Origin: Streptococcus mitis | GTDB taxonomy: Bacteria > Bacillota > Bacilli > Lactobacillales > Streptococcaceae | DNA: 64,000 bases | NCBI RefSeq assembly: GCF_016658865.1 | Contig: NZ_CP067992.1 | Coordinates: 1,631,001-1,695,000 of the forward strand | Reading direction: 5' to 3' | In this document: piece by piece, positions 28,217 through 39,500 of the stretch | Position numbering within the stretch: position 1 is the first letter of the stretch | How the letters are laid out: each line of letters begins with the position of its first letter | Notes under the pieces: generated by a model | What the model was told of the DNA's origin: nothing | The model's database searches: none | What the model saw: the letters and a program-made list of their open reading frames with translations, nothing else | Position numbers and translations under genes: made by a program

Positions 28217-30302
28217 GTCTATCTTCCACTTCTCTTAATTTTTCAATCATTGCTTGAACTTGGTCAACAGCATATACTTTCTGACCCGCTTCGTAGGATT
28301 TTGTATTCTCAAAGGATAAAATAGGTTTCCCAAGTATTGCAAATTGATTGAGAATTTCTTCTGTCTTTTCACCATGATTAATATCTAAAAGTACTTGACT
28401 GGTTTCTACCAATTCATTATCAACATCTACCAAATAGTGAATTCCATTAAAAATAGTCACGTTTGGATAAACCGTCATCTGAGCCAATCGATCACTAACC
28501 ATCACTCTAGCAGCGATTTTAAACTGAATATCTGGTAAGGATTGAACCAATGTTTCAATTTGTTCAATATGGTCTGAAGCTGTATAGATGAGACAAGTGA
28601 ACGGTTCCTTTACAGGATAAAGGTGAGATTTTTGTAATGGATGTAAATGATGATTTTGTCCCAATTCTGTCCATTCAAGGCCATGGTAGTACCACCAAAC
28701 ATCACGATAGGTTTGAGCCGCCAAGTCCTTCCACGGTTTCCTATGAGAAAGATAATGAATAATAGCAGGATAGTCCTGACCTGCAGGTAATTGATAATCA
28801 GTGAACTGCTTATGAATGACAATATGATTATAATCAAAGTCCAATTCCAACCATCTGTTTTCAAAAAGCATATTTAAAATACTTTGATCAGCTTGTTCCA
28901 CCTTATCATGCCATTCATTGGTCAAATCAATCAATTTTTGGGTCATATTCTCTTTTTTCCAAAAAGCATTATTTACCAAGAGAACACCTGCATTAAAGAT
29001 TTCTTGACCAAAATAAGCTCTGCCCCCAAAATCTCTAACAGCAGCCAAAGGATAATCTTGTAAGTCTGTAGCAAACAAGTCGTCCAGATTTTTCGTTACA
29101 AGTAAATCACAGTCCAAATAGAGGGCCTTATCCTCTTGCACGAAATCAGCTATGAAATAGCGTAAAAACACTGTATAACTGATATCCGTTTTATAACGTG
29201 AAATTTGCTCAGAGGTTACCCGACAATTGATAATTCCTGAATCAAACCTCTCTAAGCACTTATTTAATTGCCTAATCCATTCATTAGGAAAATCGCTATT
29301 AATCAGATAAAAACGAATCGAGCGATTGTGGTAACAGATAGACTTGATAGTAGTCATTACTTGGTCTACATAGGAATAGTTTGCTGCGAGGACAATGGCT
29401 TTCTTTTGTGTATTCTTACTGTTTTCAAGTTTGTCTAGTAGATATTTTTTTGTCTCAAACTCTTTATAGGTAGGAGTTTCTTCTAAGCCGCTGACCTTCC
29501 CATTAGAAAGACTCCCTTCTAACATCTGACGATAAATAGCTAAATGCTTTTCTAAAGGATATCCTAGACTGGCTAATAAAGTGATACGTTCAGACATGGA
29601 ATCAACCAAGGCATGCATCCATTTTTCTGTCCAAGTTCTAGATAAACTATTATTTCTGATGCGATAAGAATAGATTCCTTTATGGATATAAACAATCTTT
29701 TCTGCCAACAGATAAATCTTTTGATTGAGGTAACCATCCTCTCCTAATTTACCTATGTCGAAGCGTAACTGCTCGAACAATCCTGCCTTATAGAGTTTAC
29801 CCCAAGCAGATATCAAAGCAAAATTCTTCATTTCTTGGGATTCATATAAGTTCTCAAAGATAGAAATATTGTCATATACTTTCTCATAATAAGAGTCTCC
29901 TAATATATGAAAATAGAACATTCCTTCACTTTCGTTGAAAGAATAATAATTACCTACTGCAATATCAGCCTGATACTCTGTTATTTTTTTGTATAGGGTT
30001 TCTACATAATCTAACTCAATCCAATCATCTGAATCCACAAAGGTCACATAATCTCCGGACATATTTTCCAGACCGGTGTTTCGTGCAGCAGACAGGCCAG
30101 AATTTTCTTGTTCTATATAGATAATTCGGTGATCTATTTCTACAAATTCTTTACAAATCTCAGCTGAAGCATCAGTAGAACCATCATTAACGACAACGAT
30201 CTCAATATTTTTATATGTTTGAGCAATAATACTATCTAGGCATTTTCTTAGATAGCTTTCCACATTGTAAACCGGTACAATGACCGTTATTTTATCATCC
30301 AC
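28206..30302 (-). CDS. GT2-GT8 bifunctional glycosyltransferase with GtfB-like module
   Basis: A 698-aa fusion. Residues 1-250 are GT2 (VIVPVYNVESYLRKCLDS, DGSTDAS, FVDSDDW). About 300-560 are GT8 (LYLDCDLLVTKNL, EIFNAGVLLVNN, HYLSHRKPWKDL). About 565-698 are the shared module (IEQIETLVQSLPDIQF, VLLDINHGE, FENTKS). The start is GTG 30302, with AAGGAG ten bases upstream. It is the first gene of the 23-kb operon, with a promoter about 25 bp away, and could add two different sugars. Donor sugars unknown. Confidence 0.9.
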   Translation of the reverse strand: MDDKITVIVPVYNVESYLRKCLDSIIAQTYKNIEIVVVNDGSTDASAEICKEFVEIDHRIIYIEQENSGLSAARNTGLENMSGDYVTFVDSDDWIELDYVETLYKKITEYQADIAVGNYYSFNESEGMFYFHILGDSYYEKVYDNISIFENLYESQEMKNFALISAWGKLYKAGLFEQLRFDIGKLGEDGYLNQKIYLLAEKIVYIHKGIYSYRIRNNSLSRTWTEKWMHALVDSMSERITLLASLGYPLEKHLAIYRQMLEGSLSNGKVSGLEETPTYKEFETKKYLLDKLENSKNTQKKAIVLAANYSYVDQVMTTIKSICYHNRSIRFYLINSDFPNEWIRQLNKCLERFDSGIINCRVTSEQISRYKTDISYTVFLRYFIADFVQEDKALYLDCDLLVTKNLDDLFATDLQDYPLAAVRDFGGRAYFGQEIFNAGVLLVNNAFWKKENMTQKLIDLTNEWHDKVEQADQSILNMLFENRWLELDFDYNHIVIHKQFTDYQLPAGQDYPAIIHYLSHRKPWKDLAAQTYRDVWWYYHGLEWTELGQNHHLHPLQKSHLYPVKEPFTCLIYTASDHIEQIETLVQSLPDIQFKIAARVMVSDRLAQMTVYPNVTIFNGIHYLVDVDNELVETSQVLLDINHGEKTEEILNQFAILGKPILSFENTKSYEAGQKVYAVDQVQAMIEKLREVEDRHGV

Positions 30303-30324
30303 TAGCGATTTTCTCCTTATATTT

Positions 30325-30330
30325 ATTATA
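30325..30330 (-). promoter_or_regulatory. Probable -10 box of the glycosylation/secretion operon
   Basis: TATAAT on the minus strand, 23-28 bp before the GTG start, in the gap after the adhesin terminator. A TTGACT lies only 9 bp upstream, too close to be its -35. The hexamer at 17 bp is CTGAAA, which is weak. A promoter here is needed because the terminator at 30368-30402 separates the operon from the adhesin gene. Confidence 0.5.
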
Positions 30331-30367
30331 CAATTTTTTAGTCAAAATTTCAGCTATATAATAGTAA

Positions 30368-30402
30368 AAACCCCTTGAAAATTCTACTTTTTCAAGGGGT
30401 TT
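30368..30402 (-). terminator. Terminator of the SRR adhesin gene
   Basis: A perfect 14-bp stem (30368-30381 with 30389-30402, core CCCCTTGAAAA) and 7-nt loop, followed on the minus strand by TTTACTATTA. It lies 49 bp after the TAA that ends the LPNTG frame (30451-30453), and before the promoter of the downstream glycosylation operon. Confidence 0.9.
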
Positions 30403-30450
30403 CTATGATTTACGTGCACGAGTTAGTTTAGCCTAAATTTATAGGTTATC

Positions 30451-30595
30451 TTACTCTTCTTCATCACGTTTACGGCGTTTCGCAACCAATCCAATACCTG
30501 TAACTGCTGCTAAAGCTCCTAAAAGCACGGATGATTTGGAAGCTTCTGTACCTGTATTCGGCAATTGCTGTCTAGTCTTACCTGCTGACTCAGAC
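30451..30595 (-). other. LPxTG cell-wall anchor-coding segment, out of frame with the adhesin ORF
   Basis: In one minus-strand frame this segment encodes [20 protein letters not shown], then a hydrophobic stretch ([17 protein letters not shown]) and the tail [12 protein letters not shown]. LPNTG is at 30550-30564 and TAA at 30451-30453. It is a complete sortase sorting signal. The adhesin frame from ATG 39830 reaches this region shifted: the distance from the start to the LPNTG Leu codon is 9266 bases, one short of a multiple of three. Confidence 0.93.
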
Positions 30596-33500
30596 GCTGA
30601 TGTGCTTGCTGATTGGCTTGCACTTGTTGACGCTGACTCAGACGCTGATGTGCTTGCTGATTGGCTCGCACTTGTTGATGCTGACTCAGAGGCACTTGTG
30701 CTTGCTGATTGACTCGCACTTGTTGATGCTGACTCAGAGGCACTTGTGCTTGCTGATTGGCTCGCACTTGTTGATGCTGACTCAGAAGCTGATGTGCTTG
30801 CTGATTGGCTTGCACTTGTTGATGCTGATTCAGAGGCACTTGTTGATGCTGATTCAGAAGCGCTTGTTGACGCTGATTCAGAGGCACTTGTGCTTGCTGA
30901 TTGGCTGGCACTTGTTGATGCTGACTCAGAGGCACTTGTGCTTGCTGATTGGCTTGCACTTGTTGATGCTGATTCAGAAGCTGATGTGCTTGCTGATTGA
31001 CTTGCACTTGTTGACGCTGACTCAGAAGCTGATGTGCTTGCTGATTGGCTGGCACTTGTTGATGCTGACTCAGAGGCACTTGTGCTTGCTGATTGGCTCG
31101 CACTTGTTGATGCTGATTCAGATGCCGATGTGCTTGCTGATTGACTTGCACTTGTTGACGCTGACTCAGAAGCTGATGTGCTTGCTGATTGGCTCGCACT
31201 TGTTGATGCTGACTCAGAGGCACTTGTGCTTGCTGATTGGCTCGCACTTGTTGATGCTGATTCAGATGCCGATGTGCTTGCTGATTGACTTGCACTTGTT
31301 GATGCTGATTCAGATGCCGATGTGCTTGCTGATTGGCTCGCACTTGTTGATGCTGACTCAGACGCTGATGTGCTTGCTGATTGGCTCGCACTTGTTGATG
31401 CTGACTCAGATGCGATGTGCTTGCTGATTGGCTCGCACTTGTTGATGCTGACTCAGAGGCACTTGTGCTTGCTGATTGACTTGCACTTGTTGACGCTGAC
31501 TCAGACGCTGATGTGCTTGCTGATTGGCTCGCACTTGTTGATGCTGATTCAGAGGCACTTGTGCTTGCTGATTGGCTCGCACTTGTTGATGCTGACTCAG
31601 AGGCACTTGTGCTTGCTGATTGGCTCGCACTTGTTGATGCTGACTCAGAGGCACTTGTGCTTGCTGATTGGCTCGCACTTGTTGATGCTGATTCAGATGC
31701 CGATGTGCTTGCTGATTGACTTGCACTTGTTGACGCTGACTCAGAAGCTGATGTGCTTGCTGATTGGCTGGCACTTGTTGATGCTGACTCAGAGGCACTT
31801 GTGCTTGCTGATTGGCTCGCACTTGTTGATGCTGATTCAGATGCCGATGTGCTTGCTGATTGACTTGCACTTGTTGATGCTGATTCAGATGCCGATGTGC
31901 TTGCTGATTGGCTGCGCACTTGTTGATGCTGACTCAGACGCTGATGTGCTTGCTGATTGGCTCGCACTTGTTGATGCTGACTCAGATGCCGATGTGCTTG
32001 CTGATTGGCTCGCACTTGTTGATGCTGACTCAGAGGCACTTGTGCTTGCTGATTGACTTGCACTTGTTGATGCTGACTCAGACGCTGATGTGCTTGCTGA
32101 TTGGCTCGCACTTGTTGATGCTGATTCAGAGGCACTTGTGCTTGCTGATTGGCTCGCACTTGTTGATGCTGATTCAGATGCCGATGTGCTTGCTGATTGA
32201 CTTGCACTGTTGACGCTGACTCAGAAGCTGATGTGCTTGCTGATTGGCTCGCACTTGTTGATGCTGACTCAGAGGCACTTGTGCTTGCTGATTGGCTCGC
32301 ACTTGTTGATGCTGATTCAGATGCCGATGTGCTTGCTGATTGACTTGCACTTGTTGATGCTGATTCAGATGCCGATGTGCTTGCTGATTGGCTCGCACTT
32401 GTTGATGCTGACTCAGACGCTGATGTGCTTGCTGATTGGCTCGCACTTGTTGATGCTGACTCAGATGCCGATGTGCTTGCTGATTGGCTCGCACTTGTTG
32501 ATGCTGACTCAGAGGCACTTGTGCTTGCTGATTGACTTGCACTTGTTGATGCTGATTCAGAAGCGCTTGTTGACGCTGATTCAGAGGCACTTGTGCTTGC
32601 TGATTGGCTGGCACTTGTTGATGCTGACTCAGAGGCACTTGTGCTTGCTGATTGGCTCGCACTTGTTGATGCTGATTCAGATGCCGATGTGCTTGCTGAT
32701 TGACTTGCACTTGTTGATGCTGACTCAGAAGCTGATGTGCTTGCTGATTGGCTCGCACTTGTTGATGCTGACTCAGATGCCGATGTGCTTGCTGATTGGC
32801 TTGCACTTGTTGATGCTGATTCAGAGGCACTTGTGCTTGCTGATTGGCTCGCACTTGTTGATGCTGATTCAGATGCCGATGTGCTTGCTGATTGACTTGC
32901 ACTTGTTGACGCTGACTCAGAAGCTGATGTGCTTGCTGATTGGCTGGCACTTGTTGATGCTGACTCAGAGGCACTTGTGCTTGCTGATTGGCTCGCACTT
33001 GTTGATGCTGACTCAGAGGCACTTGTGCTTGCTGATTGGCTCGCGCTTGTTGATGCTGACTCAGACGCTGATGTGCTTGCTGATTGGCTCGCACTTGTTG
33101 ATGCTGACTCAGATGCCGATGTGCTTGCTGATTGACTTGCACTTGTTGATGCTGATTCAGATGCCGATGTGCTTGCTGATTGGCTCGCACTTGTTGATGC
33201 TGACTCAGAGGCACTTGTGCTTGCTGATTGGCTTGCACTTGTTGACGCTGACTCAGACGCTGATGTGCTTGCTGATTGGCTCGCACTTGTTGATGCTGAT
33301 TCAGATGCCGATGTGCTTGCTGATTGGCTCGCACTTGTTGATGCTGACTCAGAGGCACTTGTGCTTGCTGATTGACTCGCACTTGTTGATGCTGATTCAG
33401 AGGCACTTGTGCTTGCTGATTGGCTCGCACTTGTTGATGCTGACTCAGAGGCACTTGTGCTTGCTGATTGGCTCGCACTTGTTGATGCTGATTCAGATGC

Positions 33501-36500
33501 CGATGTGCTTGCTGATTGGCTCGCACTTGTTGATGCTGACTCAGAGGCACTTGTGCTTGCTGATTGGCTCGCGCTTGTTGATGCTGACTCAGACGCTGAT
33601 GTGCTTGCTGATTGGCTCGCACTTGTTGATGCTGACTCAGATGCCGATGTGCTTGCTGATTGGCTTGCACTTGTTGATGCTGATTCAGAAGCTGATGTGC
33701 TTGCTGATTGACTTGCACTTGTTGACGCTGACTCAGAAGCTGATGTGCTTGCTGATTGACTTGCACTTGTTGACGCTGACTCAGAAGCTGATGTGCTTGC
33801 TGATTGGCTTGCACTTGTTGATGCTGATTCAGAAGCTGATGTGCTTGCTGATTGGCTCGCACTTGTTGATGCTGACTCAGAGGCACTTGTGCTTGCTGAT
33901 TGGCTCGCACTTGTTGATGCTGACTCAGAAGCTGATGTGCTTGCTGATTGGCTCGCACTTGTTGATGCTGACTCAGATGCCGATGTGCTTGCTGATTGGC
34001 TTGCACTTGTTGATGCTGACTCAGAAGCTGATGTGCTTGCTGATTGGCTCGCACTTGTTGATGCTGATTCAGATGCCGATGTGCTTGCTGATTGACTTGC
34101 ACTTGTTGATGCTGACTCAGAGGCACTTGTGCTTGCTGATTGGCTTGCACTTGTTGACGCTGACTCAGACGCTGATGTGCTTGCTGATTGGCTCGCACTT
34201 GTTGATGCTGACTCAGAGGCACTTGTGCTTGCTGATTGGCTTGCACTTGTTGACGCTGACTCAGACGCTGATGTGCTTGCTGATTGGCTCGCACTTGTTG
34301 ATGCTGATTCAGATGCCGATGTGCTTGCTGATTGGCTCGCACTTGTTGATGCTGACTCAGAGGCACTTGTGCTTGCTGATTGACTCGCACTTGTTGATGC
34401 TGATTCAGAGGCACTTGTGCTTGCTGATTGGCTCGCACTTGTTGATGCTGACTCAGAGGCACTTGTGCTTGCTGATTGGCTCGCACTTGTTGATGCTGAT
34501 TCAGATGCCGATGTGCTTGCTGATTGGCTCGCACTTGTTGATGCTGACTCAGAGGCACTTGTGCTTGCTGATTGGCTCGCGCTTGTTGATGCTGACTCAG
34601 ACGCTGATGTGCTTGCTGATTGGCTCGCACTTGTTGATGCTGACTCAGATGCCGATGTGCTTGCTGATTGGCTTGCACTTGTTGATGCTGATTCAGAAGC
34701 TGATGTGCTTGCTGATTGACTTGCACTTGTTGACGCTGACTCAGAAGCTGATGTGCTTGCTGATTGACTTGCACTTGTTGACGCTGACTCAGAAGCTGAT
34801 GTGCTTGCTGATTGGCTTGCACTTGTTGATGCTGATTCAGAAGCTGATGTGCTTGCTGATTGGCTCGCACTTGTTGATGCTGACTCAGAGGCACTTGTGC
34901 TTGCTGATTGGCTCGCACTTGTTGATGCTGACTCAGAAGCTGATGTGCTTGCTGATTGGCTCGCACTTGTTGATGCTGACTCAGATGCCGATGTGCTTGC
35001 TGATTGGCTTGCACTTGTTGATGCTGACTCAGAAGCTGATGTGCTTGCTGATTGGCTCGCACTTGTTGATGCTGATTCAGATGCCGATGTGCTTGCTGAT
35101 TGACTTGCACTTGTTGATGCTGACTCAGAGGCACTTGTGCTTGCTGATTGGCTTGCACTTGTTGACGCTGACTCAGACGCTGATGTGCTTGCTGATTGGC
35201 TCGCACTTGTTGATGCTGATTCAGATGCCGATGTGCTTGCTGATTGGCTCGCACTTGTTGATGCTGACTCAGAGGCACTTGTGCTTGCTGATTGACTCGC
35301 ACTTGTTGATGCTGACTCAGAGGCTGATGTGCTTGCTGATTGGCTCGCACTTGTTGATGCTGATTCTGATGCACTTGTTGATGCTGACTCAGACGCTGAT
35401 GTGCTTGCTGATTGGCTCGCACTTGTTGATGCTGATTCAGATGCCGATGTGCTTGCTGATTGGCTGGCACTTGTTGATGCTGACTCAGAAGCTGATGTGC
35501 TTGCTGATTGGCTCGCACTTGTTGAAGCACTTTGACTTGCACTTGTTGACGCGGACTTAGATGCGCTCGTTGAAGCACTTTGACTCGCACTTGTCGACGC
35601 TGACTTAGATGCACTTGTTGAAGCACTTTGACTCGCACTTGTCGACGCTGACTTAGATGCACTTGTTGAAGCACTTTGACTCGCACTTGTCGACGCTGAC
35701 TTAGATGCACTTGTTGAAGCACTTTGACTCGCACTTGTCGACGCTGACTTAGATGCACTTGTTGAAGCACTTTGGCTTGCACTGGTTGATGCTGATACTG
35801 ATGCACGGTAATCTGAATCTGATATATTTGGCGTTACCGTATTTACCGTTCCATCTTTATAAGTGATAGTCACCGTTCCATTTTCTGCAATAGAATAACT
35901 TCTAATACGGTTTGCAGTCTCTGGATTTGCTGTTTTCACAGCAGCTAAGATTCTATCTTTCTCACGCTGGTTCAGAGCGTTTGGATGTTCAACTTGGAAG
36001 ACTTCTGACGGCTTCTTACCAGGGAATCTTTCATTCAATTTACCTTGCGCAACAACTGCTGCTGGAGTGCGTGCTTCATTATTAGACAGGTCCACAGCTT
36101 TTACGCCAAGTGTCCATCTATTCCCATCTGCATATTCCTGATTAGGATTATAAGTCGCTGTATACTCTAAAGTAGCAGGAGCATTCGTTGGTTTATTCTT
36201 GAATCCTGGTGCACTATCATTCGAAGAATAGTCACCTGAGAATATTCTATCTTTATCAGAAACACCATCATAAAGTTTCAAATCTCTAAGTTTGCCACTA
36301 TTATCTGAACCTTTCAAGACAACTTTAACTTCATCTCCGGCAAAAATCTCGTATCCACTCGTACCAGGACGGACATTATTTTTCGGAGAAAGCTTTTCCC
36401 ACTTTTTAGTCTTATCATTCTTGACATAGATTTCAAATTCAGGATTTGGAGCTACATTTTCTTTAGTAATGGTCTTAGTAGTTGTGGCAGAAGTAAGGGT

Positions 36501-39500
36501 CTCTGTTCCTCCAGCAGGAGTCCTTACAACTTTCTCTTGTTTAACCGTTACATTTCCTGTAGGTAAGAGTCCATTATTGCCGTCGTATGCTTTTTTCAGA
36601 TCAGCAGGTTCAAAGGTAACGCTTGATTCGTTGTCCTTCGCTTTTTTCTCGAACGTATAGCCTGCTAAAGTCAAGGTTACAAGAGCTCCAGGTGTCACAT
36701 TCGTTACAACAATTGAACGATTTGGCAAACCACCTTTTTCATTCACTGAATCAGCTGCAATTTCAGGGGCTTGTGGCTTTACTTTCACAGTAACGGGGAC
36801 ATTCTGTTTAACTCTGACCCCTGTTGAATCTGCAGGTAGTTCTACTTCTACTTCCTTAGTAAAGGTTCCTACCTCAGTGAGTGACGGTGCACCATTGACC
36901 CATTTGTAATTAGTGTTTGCTGCATTAAACTCTGGGCTTCCAGATACTTTTGTAACCGCTTCTTTAGGATTTGCCACTGCTTGTTTATAAGCTGGATCAT
37001 CTGTTTTATTCTGTGTGAAAGTATAAGAACGATTTGATTCAAACTTATAGACATCATGGACAACATTAACTGTATGACTTAATTTATTAGAGTCATTTTC
37101 CCCCATACGACCTACCGGATAGGTAAAGGTCACTTGGTAGGTATTTCTTCCTGTCTCATTTGTATTGATAGGCGAGCTAGAAACTACTTGACCATCTTTA
37201 CTCCAAGCTTGGCTTGCACCACTTGGATATCCAGCCGTCCCCTCTTTATCAACATAATTACGCCAAACTGTTCCCTTATGAGGAGCTGTTCCTTGAATAT
37301 CATTTACTGGACCTTTAGGCTTAATTGTCGCCAGAACTTCATAATCTACAGTAACATCTTCACTGCCACCATTAGGATATTCGATGTGTGCAATAGCTTG
37401 TTTAGAACCTGTCTCTGATGTCTTAATTTCTGCCCCTTGTTTCCAAGTAATTCTTGTTCCAGCAGGGAATTCTTTACCGTTAGCACGCTGGATAAAGTTA
37501 CTTGCATTCTCTAGGTCACCAGCCTGCTCACCAATATAAGTATAGACTTTAGGGACTTTGGCAATTGGATTGTATTTTTCTAAGGCAGCATTGATAGTAC
37601 TTGTGGTACCATCACGATAGGTGACTGTGATCGTACCATTTGTTGAAACTTCAATCTTAGCTTTCGTTCCTGGGAAGGTTAAAACGGTACCATTTGCGTC
37701 CGAAGTTACGTTTGAATTTGATACATCTTTAGTAAGGTCTTGATTAGCTAGTAAATCACGTTTATTGGCTGCATTATTAATAAAATTATTATAAACTTCT
37801 GCAATTTCTTGTTGTGTTAAATGCTCCAAATCCTTAACTTGAACAACATCTCCACTTTGAACATCATGACGCTCGTTGAAACCTTTGATGGTATAAGTAA
37901 CAGTAGCTTCAGAAGTTTTATTACCCCAATCTATCGCCCAAATACGATAGCTATAGGTTTTCCCTACTTCAGCGGACGCTTCACCGTTACCTACAGTACC
38001 GGCTATAGCAGACGGGATGTTTTCAAATTCTTGTCTTTGATTTATAAATGGAGTTTCCTTATTTCTAGGATTATAGGGATCATATTTAGGATTCGGTCTA
38101 TTTATCTCTTCTCCAATCGCAGCCCCACCATAAGTAACACCAGGAATCGCTTCACCCCCATTTAATCTATACAAGCGGAGTCTAGATCCTTTTTTTAATA
38201 TAGAAATTTTTTGATTAATCGAGTCATCATTATAAACATCAAAATGAGTACCGCCAATAATCTCAAAACCTGGACCAGATTTCTCTACTGAAGGTGGTGG
38301 GGTTGGTCTAGATGGATTATACCCTGTTGGAACACTTGCCGATTGAACTGTAGAAGCATTTCCTTGAGTATTTTGCCCGATAGGGGCTGAGCTGACCTGC
38401 ACCTGCATATCTGCAGTCGCAGTCGGCACATTGTTATCGTATTTAACTTTGACTACAATTGTACCGTTTAAGTTTCTATTTTGTCCATGTCTGTAATTAT
38501 AAACAATTTCAGAACCCTGAGTAAAGGTTGGAGTCATCTGATTGTCATTAAATGTTGCACTTTGGACATGACCACCTCGGCCGACATTTATTTTAACACC
38601 CACATTGCTCAAAGCACTATTAGCCTGAACATTCATAGTGTACGTCGCGATACCAGTAGCTTTATCAAAAGTAGCGACTGGGCTACTTACTGTCATACGG
38701 CTATCATTTTGAGAAGGAGCCCAACTTGCACGAAGGGAAGCATCACGCAACATGGTTTGACCATTACGGGCATCACGCGCTCCTGATTGCGCTCTTAAAA
38801 CAGCATTGACAATAGAATTACGAGCTAGAGTAGCTTTTTGCACCACCTCTGTCCAGTCACTCGTTGGATCTGCCAAGGCTTTTTCAATAGCTGTCACTGC
38901 TGCATTTACTTTAGTAATTGCAGAATCAGTATTTGGTAAACCAGCAGCCTTCGCTAAGTATTCACCCATTTCAGCTGAAAGCTTGCTTAACTTCTTACGA
39001 TTTTCTTCATTTTTCTTTACAGAAGTTTCTACAGATGACAAGGTTGCAGCTGTCGCTCCCACTAAACTTGTTGTATCTGAATTTGTTTTAACAGTGTTTG
39101 ACTCAATAGTAGCAGGCTTCAAAATTGATGAATCAATCTTGTCAACCTTTGATTCATTTTGAGTCGATGCTTTCTTCTCATCTTGAATTTCAGATACAGT
39201 TTTTTCTGAGGAAGCTCCTACAGATGTTGACACACTACTTGTTTGGCTAGTAGATTGATTCAAACTAGTTGACATACTTGCAGAATCTGAAGCACTAGCG
39301 CTGGCTGAAGATGATGTGCTAGCTGAGGCACTAACTGATGTACTAGCGGAAGCACTTGCTGAGGTGCTGGCTGAAGTACTAGCCGAGGTGCTAGTAGAAG
39401 CTGATTCTGAAATCGAAGCGCTTTCGCTTATAGAAGTAGACAAGCTAGCAGAATTTTCTGAGTTACTTAGAGATGTCGTACCCAAAACTACTGTATCATT

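Larger units (their letters stand above)
30600..35805 (-). repeat. SRR2 coding repeat array, 48-bp units
   Basis: About 5.2 kb of degenerate 48-bp units encoding [16 protein letters not shown], with some 24-bp half units. Variation is confined to a few synonymous sites and to E/Q at one position. Because the period is a multiple of three, other frames are also free of stops over long distances, on both strands. It is the acceptor of O-glycans. Confidence 0.95.

Noticed and set aside
32210-35560. Plus-strand open frame of 1116 codons across SRR2
   Set aside because: It consists of repeats of [13 protein letters not shown], a shadow of the periodic Ser-Ala coding repeat on the other strand, with no ribosome site, no family match and no independent start logic.
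30600-35805. CRISPR-like regular repeat array
   Set aside because: The periodic units are coding, contiguous and in frame with the adhesin; there are no unique spacers.
32174-35806. Minus-strand frame of 1210 codons ([13 protein letters not shown] repeats)
   Set aside because: It is the alternative frame of the SRR2 repeat, not an extra gene; it becomes part of the adhesin only after the indels.
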